Source of the DNA: Pseudopithomyces maydicus
Lineage: Eukaryota; Ascomycota; Dothideomycetes; Pleosporales; Didymosphaeriaceae
NCBI GenBank assembly: GCA_026873275.1
Contig: JANTUC010000009.1
Coordinates: 62,001 to 126,000, forward strand
Direction of reading: 5' to 3'
Length of the DNA: 64,000 nucleotides
Below the pieces are notes generated by a model, which worked only from the letters and a program-made list of their open reading frames with translations, had not been told where the DNA came from and searched no databases. The position numbers were made by a program, and so were the translations under genes. Each line of letters starts with the position of its first letter. The stretch's first letter is position 1. This document shows, piece after piece, positions 57,929 to 64,000 of this stretch.

Positions 57929-59872
57929 ATGTACATAACGAGCATACGCTCGTTCTTCTTGTTCTTTGCTCTATTGAGCGTACTGCAGGCCAGTACACAG
58001 TCAAACAATCTGTGCGTGTAAAAGAAACTGGGTATCCTGATTGTTTTCTTACAAAGTACTATCTTAGACTGAATGGAGTGGATGTCCGACGTGACCAACT
58101 CACGAACTTCTTCGAAGAGCCCCTGCTGCCGCGCGGACGCTCAAGTGGAACAAAACCGCATCGACAGCTGAAGTCCTCCCGACCTCAGTCAAAACCAAAG
58201 TCGAAATCAAAACCAAAGTCGAGATCAAAACCAAAGTCGAGATCAAAACCAAAGTCGAAATCAAAGCAAAAATCGAAGTCAAAGCCAAAGCCTTCACACA
58301 AACCAAAGCCTACCGGGACGAAATTGGTCTCCACGAAGAAGCCCACTGCTGCACCTACAGTCCGTCCCAAGCCTCCACCCAAGTTTCCCTATCCAACTGT
58401 AGCATTCGATACCTGTGATTTATACATTGACTGCTCTAAAGATGATAAAGACTTCAAGGTTGAGCTCGGAGCGAGGGATGTCTCAATCCAGGCGAACCCA
58501 GCGCTGGTCAAGCGTGCTCGAAAATTCGAAGTAAATATTGGCTCCAAGCAAATGATAATTAAAGCGCTCGACTACCCGGTTTCTTCTGACCTGTACACCA
58601 AAGGTAATGGGAAGGAACTTACCGTGCACACCCTGGATTTAAAGAATACACGCATCGGCACGACAGCAGTAGTCGATAGGCAAAGAATACCAACCACCTA
58701 CTCAAATTATCCAACAGAACATATCATAGAAGTAAGTGTTGGTTCGTATAGTTCAGAACGCAGACTCACATACTTGGCAAAGCTCCAAACCGTCGGTATG
58801 TTCATCGAGGACGCTGTGAATCGAAACCCCAACCTAGCCAGCTTCTTCCTGAATAAGTGGAACAAGGAGCTGTCTCCGGCTATGATCAATAAGCGCAGAA
58901 ACAAGCCTCAAATTAAATTTGGCAAAGGAAGAAAGAATATAAATGCTCTCGTATTTGAAGCCCTCGGGTCTAATCTCAACAGGAAAGACTTTCTGCTTTG
59001 CGATAAGGAGATCAATGCGTACAAAGAGAGGCTCTGGCGCGGAGTAAACCCTATGGAATCCGGCGAACCTACTACTAAATTTGAGAGGCTTGTCGGCAAA
59101 GCAAATCTCGGAAAACTTCCTTCCAATCGATACCTAAGTGGGATCCGGATGGTGAGCGTTTGAAAGCTTCCGATACAAACGAGAACTGGCTAATGACTCA
59201 AACTAGACCATCGCTGTGTTCAATTATATGAACTCCGCTACGGTGAGAGGAAATCTGGCGGAATCCATGGGCAATGTCAGGATAGAGCTTAGCAACATCC
59301 GGCAACTGACTGGCGAAACAACAGACATAGCCAGTATGTGGGAAGCATATATTCGGAGTATTCTAGCGGAAATGGAAACCGAGGGCAAGAAGTGGCTCAA
59401 AGCCCGTATCAAGTATGCTAACGCTGAACTTGCAAAGACGGTCAAGAAGTACCAGCGGATGAACGCAGATTTAAAAAAGCAAGAAAAAAGCTCCGATTGG
59501 AACAGGAAACAGAACAAGCAGCGCCCGAAACTTGACCGCCAGCTTAAGAGGCAGATGGACGATAAGATGAAGGAGGGACACAAGTTTGAAGCCCTGGATA
59601 AGGAGAAAAATGATCTCGTCAAAAGAATCATGAGTGCTGTTGGTACAGACAAGGACAAATTAGTGACCGAGAAAAACAAAGTGAAAGAAGAAATCAAAGT
59701 AACCAAAAAGAATTTGGAGTCAGCCGAAGAGGAGGTTGGTAAGACGCAACGGGACATCCTTGAATTGACTGCTGCTGGCGTACAACAAGTTCTTCGAAAT
59801 CTGCAGAAAGACAAACAAACTCTACGACGCTATAGCAGCTTGGTCAGCGCGTTGCAAATGCCCACAATTTGA
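57929..59872 (+). CDS. secreted Lys/Pro/Ser-repeat protein with a chitinase-tail-like domain
   Basis: Starts at 57929 with a signal peptide (MYITSIRSFFLFFALLSVL). Exons 57929-59151 and 59207-59872, about 630 residues. After the signal comes a KSKPKSRSKPKS-type repeat (about 58189-58290), a domain with EHIIE, VFEALGSNLNRKDF, KERLWRG and TIAVFNYMN, and a C-terminal coiled coil rich in Lys/Glu. The middle domain resembles, from memory, the region that follows the GH18 catalytic domain in large killer-toxin-like fungal chitinases, but no GH18 or LysM domain is present here. The frame changes once just after the signal peptide (about 57985), consistent with one lost base. It may be a detached module, a secreted accessory protein or a gene remnant. 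Confidence 0.6.
58189..58290 (+). repeat. 18-bp tandem repeat coding KPKSRS/KPKSKS
   Basis: Five to six near-identical 18-bp copies in the secreted-protein gene. They keep frame, so copy number changes would lengthen or shorten a basic linker. Confidence 0.85.
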
Positions 59873-60771
59873 AGGTGATCTCGTCATTTCACCTGACGGA
59901 TTCGTGGCCAGGGCTCTCCTATTTGGTTGGACCCTGGGAAATCAGCTATCACCTCCTTGTCTCATATATACTCGCTTTTGGAGCCACTGGAGTGTTCTAC
60001 CGCTATTTGTTTTTATCTTGCTATTTATCGCTACTTTGTATATAACTTGAAATCTTCTAGTACTTGCCCAACCTTCATTCACCATCGGCATCATTTTTCA
60101 TCATTGTCACCACCATCATCTCAAGCATCATATCGCAGTCAATATAAATACAGGCGCGTTCCATGTTTCACGATATCTGCACTCCCTTTTAATGTCTGTT
60201 TACCTGCTTATAAAGAAAGGAGTTACCATGTACAACAGAACAAATAAGGTAATATAGGACGTGGAATTGATAATGAATAGACCTCTCGTTATCATACACA
60301 CCAATTTACATTCACCGTCTCATGTTTGGTGCGTTATCTTATTGCTTCTTGTTACTGCATTCGTTGCGTCTAGTTTGCCTTTGGCTGGAGTCGGCATGAC
60401 CTGTACAGGTTCTTACGACGCTAATCGAAAACTATCATACATACCATCGTGACAAACAAACACCGATCAATTTCTATACCACCCGCGTAGTTCACTAATC
60501 CACCTCAACCAAACGGGGACCACAACTCTCCCTAGGTACCTACCCGACTTGCCACCTTGCTTGCCATCTATCTACCTATTCCTCTGCCTCCCTCCCTCCC
60601 TTCCTTCCTCCCCCTCCCTCCCCAGACACCCACTCATACAACCACCCCTTTTAAACCCCAATCCTCACCCAAAGATCCGAATCCATCATGCCACGCACGC
60701 ACGCACGCACACTTACACGCACCACCCACCCCAACAGCTACACAACTCAAGGATGGCAAACGGTGGAACTG

Positions 60772-60841
<70 letters not shown>

Positions 60842-61496
60842 CATATATATACATACATACATACATAACGCGTATCTCATGCTACACCATGCCATTCCGC
60901 GATCTCTACATACCTACAAACATACGCTTATACCCATATACCCATATACCCACATATCCATCCTCAAACCTTCTTCCCATAATACCATAATACCTTCCAT
61001 GCCTATTTACCCACGTTCCAGAGTCCCAGGACACACAAACACACCACACCAGACCACAACACCCATCCACCCCCCATGCTCACAAGCGGCCCGGACCTCA
61101 ACCGAAAAAAAAAAAAAATTGCACCACCCGCCCGTCACGCCGAAGCGGTTTGCTTCCACGAAGAAGGTAGTTAGTTATAAAAGGGAAAGAAAGGAATATG
61201 AAAAAGAGAAAGCAGAAAAAAAAGAAGAAGAAGAAAAAAAAAAGGGCCTTAGAACACCGAAAACACCGATACCGCCATCACACCAGCCAGTCGCTAGTAC
61301 GTACGTACTGGATTTTTCTCTTTCTTCTAACCGCGCCGTTGCGTTTCACACCGCACCGCACCGCACCGCACCGTCCACGCAACACGCTTCGCTTCGCTTC
61401 GCTTCATTTCCCCCACCCACCTCTGCATCCCAAACCTACACCTACTCCCTTCTATCGCCCGCCCGCCTGCCCATAGACAACCTACCCCTCTCGCTC
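59873..61496. other. intergenic, microsatellite-rich
   Basis: About 1.6 kb. A 63-codon frame at 60261 with one hydrophobic stretch is not convincing. The region contains CCTCCCTTC runs (60585-60625), a CACG repeat (60700-60715), the TATACA array, A-runs (61104-61119, 61215-61242) and CCGCA and CTTCG repeats (61350-61408). Confidence 0.55.
60772..60876 (+). repeat. ACATAT hexanucleotide array
   Basis: About 13 perfect tandem ACATAT units (60772-60850), then ACATAC tetranucleotide repeats. Very likely polymorphic in length. Confidence 0.92.
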
Positions 61497-61531
61497 TCAC
61501 TCTCGCTCTCGCTCTCGCTCTCGCTCTCGCT
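61497..61531 (+). repeat. CTCTCG hexamer run
   Basis: Tandem CTCTCG/CTCGCT units at the 3' end of the transporter gene, read on the minus strand as alternating Glu-Arg before the stop. Confidence 0.8.
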
Positions 61532-64000
61532 CCCCACCCCCTTGCACCCGCTCCCCCTTCACAGGATGACTCCCCAACGCCTCCTCTCTCCCAGGCGACC
61601 TGGGCGACCCCTCGCCCATCTCCCTCTCTACTCTCTCCCTCTCTACCCTCTCCTCCGCCCGCACCGGCGTCGTATACGGCGAGACGCGCACGGGGATGCG
61701 ACTCGGTGTTGTGACGTGGCGGGGGGCCGCGGTGCGTGGAGTCTGTGTAGGTGTGGAGGTAGACGGTGCGCGGGAGTGGGAAAGGGGAGGGGTGCTTCTG
61801 AGGAGATGGGGGTGGATGGGGTGGAAGTTGGAGCGGAGGGGTTGGGATCTTGGGTGGGGAGATTGTGGGTGGTGAGGTGGATGGGGGATGTGGGGGAGGA
61901 GATGGTGTGGATGTTGATTTTTGCTGGGGAGGTGGAGAGGGAGATGGTGCTTGGTTTTTTGATGTGTAGTGATTTTTTGAGGGAGCGAGATCGGCGCTGT
62001 GATGAGCTGGGAGCTCCGCTTGTGTCTGGATCCCGGGGGATGTGATGCGGGTGGGCGAGGTGTTGTCGTCTTCGTCATCGTTGTCGGTACCAGGACTGTC
62101 TTTAGCCTTGGCTTTTCCACTGCTCAGTTTTTCTCTTAATGAGTGCATTCTTCGACGCATCCCCGCACGCATCTCGTTGTTGTGCTTGCTACTACTCGCA
62201 CCATCCATTTGCATGATATCTGGAGGATCACTACCATCGTCATCGCGATCGCTTTCATCAGAAAGCATGGCTTGAATATTACCCAGGTTACGCTTTCCAA
62301 TTTTTCCGAATTCGATCCGGTGGAGATCGCTTTTCAGTCTCTTTACTGTGCGTGTTTTGTTCCAGAGTTGATAGTACTTTCCTCGCTTCGCTAGAAGCTC
62401 GTCGTGCGTACCACGCTCTGCTATAGAACCGTTCTGGAGTACAATGATCTGATCGGCGTGCTGTACAGTCGAGAGTCGGTGAGCAATGATGAAGGTTGTG
62501 CGATTTCTGCAGAGCCGTGCGAATGACTCTTGTATTTCCGATTCGATGACATTGTCGATGCTTGAAGTGGCCTCATCCAGCACAACAATTTTCGGATTGC
62601 GCAGGAAAAGCTGAGCAATGGCCAACCGCTGTCGCTCGCCTCCAGAGAGTTTGACTCCTCGCTCACCAATGATTGTGTGGTAGCCCATTGGGAATCTCAT
62701 AATCTGGTCGTGGATTGCGGCATCTCTGCATGCATCAACTACTTCCGCGTCGGTAGCGTCTAATCGCGCATAGCGCACATTCTCCATAACAGTATCGTTA
62801 TTGAAGGTTGGCTCCTGGCGAACGATACCGACCGTATCTCGTAGACTCTCTTGCCTCACTCCCCGAATGTCTTGACCATCGATAAGGATGGAACCTTCGT
62901 CAAGGTCATAAGCGCGGAAGAGCAACTTGTCACATGTTGTCGTCTTACCGCTGCCGGACTCTCCAACAAATGCAACGGTTGAGCCGGGAGCAATGGTAAA
63001 GTTGAGGTCTTTAATCACGGTACTCTTCCCGTCATAAGAGAAAGATACGTTTCGATACTCCACTGCACCTTCCCGATATACGAGATCACGGGCATTCTCA
63101 GCGTCGAGCACAGTAGGTTCCGTATGCATGAGCTGCCGCAAACGCTCAACGTCGACAAGAACTTGTACGACAGAGGTATAAAATGCTGCCAGTTTGAAGA
63201 GGGGATTCGTGAAGAAACTCCAGTAGAAGAGTAGAGCGACGAAATTGCCGACGGCATTCTCACCATGTGTCGTGAGGTGAGCAGTGCGAAGAAGAATCCC
63301 AAGGTAACCTATGCCTATCACCAGAGATTGGCAAGTCCGCATGGCCAAGTTGACATCATAATCGTATTTTGCTTGATCCAATTCCTGATAACCAAGAGAC
63401 TTTAGACGCTGGTGCTGATACTCGCGTCGGTTCAGGTAGAACGTAGCCATCCAATTTGCAATGGCTTCGTACAGGACATCACACTCGACTCGGGACGTCT
63501 CACGGTACCTTCGACGAGCTTCTGCACACAAGATGGTGCCTCTGTAGGTGACTGCTCCATAGATGACGTACGTAGAAGCGAGGATGAGTGCCACGTACAC
63601 ATCGAACAAATAAGTGATGTAAGCAAAGGCTGCCAATATATCCAGTGCCAGCGGGAGAGTGCTTTCGACAAAGTCATCCACGAACTGATTGAGGACTTGG
63701 CCCTGTCCAATCGCCGCGATGATTTCTCCAGTCTGCTTGTTCTCATGCCAAGCATACGACAGACCAGAGACATGCGAGGCAAGCGACAGTAATAATTCTT
63801 GGTAGCTCCCGAAGAACAGACGGATCGCCAGCCATTTCCTTGCGGGCTCGAGAAGGACGTCATAGGGGAGTTTGATAGCAAAGGTGTAGATGAGGATCTG
63901 GCGGAACAGTGTGCCGTCAGGGTGATTGTTGCTGATTGCCTGGACAATGTTACCGAGGAGTCGAGGCCCCATAAGTTGTGAGACGCGGCCGCCAATCATG
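61497..64000 (-). CDS. ABC half-transporter, HMT1/ATM1-type, 5' end outside window
   Basis: Partial: the N-terminus lies beyond the right edge. ABC transporter of the B family with a membrane domain (residues from SQLMGPRLLGNIV to about 63180) and one nucleotide-binding domain: Walker A GESGSGKTTT, Q-loop GIVRQEP, signature LSGGERQRLAIAQ, Walker B KIVVLDEATSSID, switch His in IIAHRLSTVQHAD. It most resembles heavy-metal-tolerance (Hmt1) vacuolar transporters, which move thiol-metal or thiol conjugates; substrate inferred only. A long disordered Pro/Ser tail follows. There the frame appears to shift twice (G4 at 61838-61841, GGG at 61772-61774), leading to TPSRIPVRVSPYTTP and a terminal Glu-Arg repeat ending at 61497. 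Confidence 0.88.

Noticed and set aside
60261..60452. 63-codon frame with one hydrophobic segment
   Set aside because: Too short, hydrophobic stretch not placed as a clean signal peptide, and no other support.
60634..60990. Open frames reading YVYVYV or HIHIHI
   Set aside because: They are translations of the ACATAT microsatellite in several frames.
2431..61850. Programmed frameshifting as the cause of the frame breaks
   Set aside because: Sites differ in sequence, lack slippery heptamers with downstream structure, and occur in unrelated genes, sometimes several per gene.

Overview
This window is nuclear DNA of a filamentous ascomycete (Pezizomycotina, probably Dothideomycetes). The genes have short introns of about 45-90 nt with GT...AG ends and CTAAC/CTGAC-type branch points. 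The gene families are typically fungal: DUF6536 membrane protein, HET domain, PTH11-like rhodopsin family, DASH subunit Duo1, GDS1. Spacing is one gene per 2-3 kb with long microsatellite-rich gaps. Exon structures below were worked out by eye from splice sites and reading frame.

Layout. 1-5.8 kb: 3' end of an enoyl-CoA hydratase gene and a six-exon DUF6536 membrane protein. 5.85-21.1 kb is a housekeeping block: RNase H2 subunit B and MCM10 (head to head, sharing a promoter with two MCB boxes), a tubulin-tyrosine-ligase-like protein, an unknown conserved protein, a U2SURP/SR140-like splicing factor, a TRAPPC12-like TPR protein and acetolactate synthase ILV2. 22.4-31.8 kb: a HET-domain gene, DASH DUO1 head to head with a CDK-site-rich unknown protein, and two candidate small Ser/Arg-rich proteins. 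31.8-38.9 kb is more AT-rich and gene-poor; it holds a small secreted cysteine-rich protein (effector candidate), an F-box/ankyrin protein and an F-box protein. 39-50.6 kb: FAD-dependent amine oxidase, OMS1-like methyltransferase, GDS1-like winged-helix protein, DUF2235 hydrolase-like protein. 50.6-64 kb is again gene-poor: a rhodopsin-family membrane protein, a two-exon protein of an uncharacterised fungal family, a secreted Lys/Pro/Ser-repeat coiled-coil protein, and an HMT1-type ABC transporter running off the right edge.

The most striking feature is that about half of the genes contain reading-frame breaks that all have the same sign. In about 22 places the conserved frame resumes only if one base is assumed missing, mostly within G/C runs or GG pairs; in no case is an extra base needed. 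The genes are otherwise well preserved and many are essential, so I read this as systematic base loss in the sequence or assembly rather than gene decay. Gene calls made by strict ORF rules here will be truncated or split. No prokaryotic system, CRISPR array, rRNA, tRNA or intact transposon was found.
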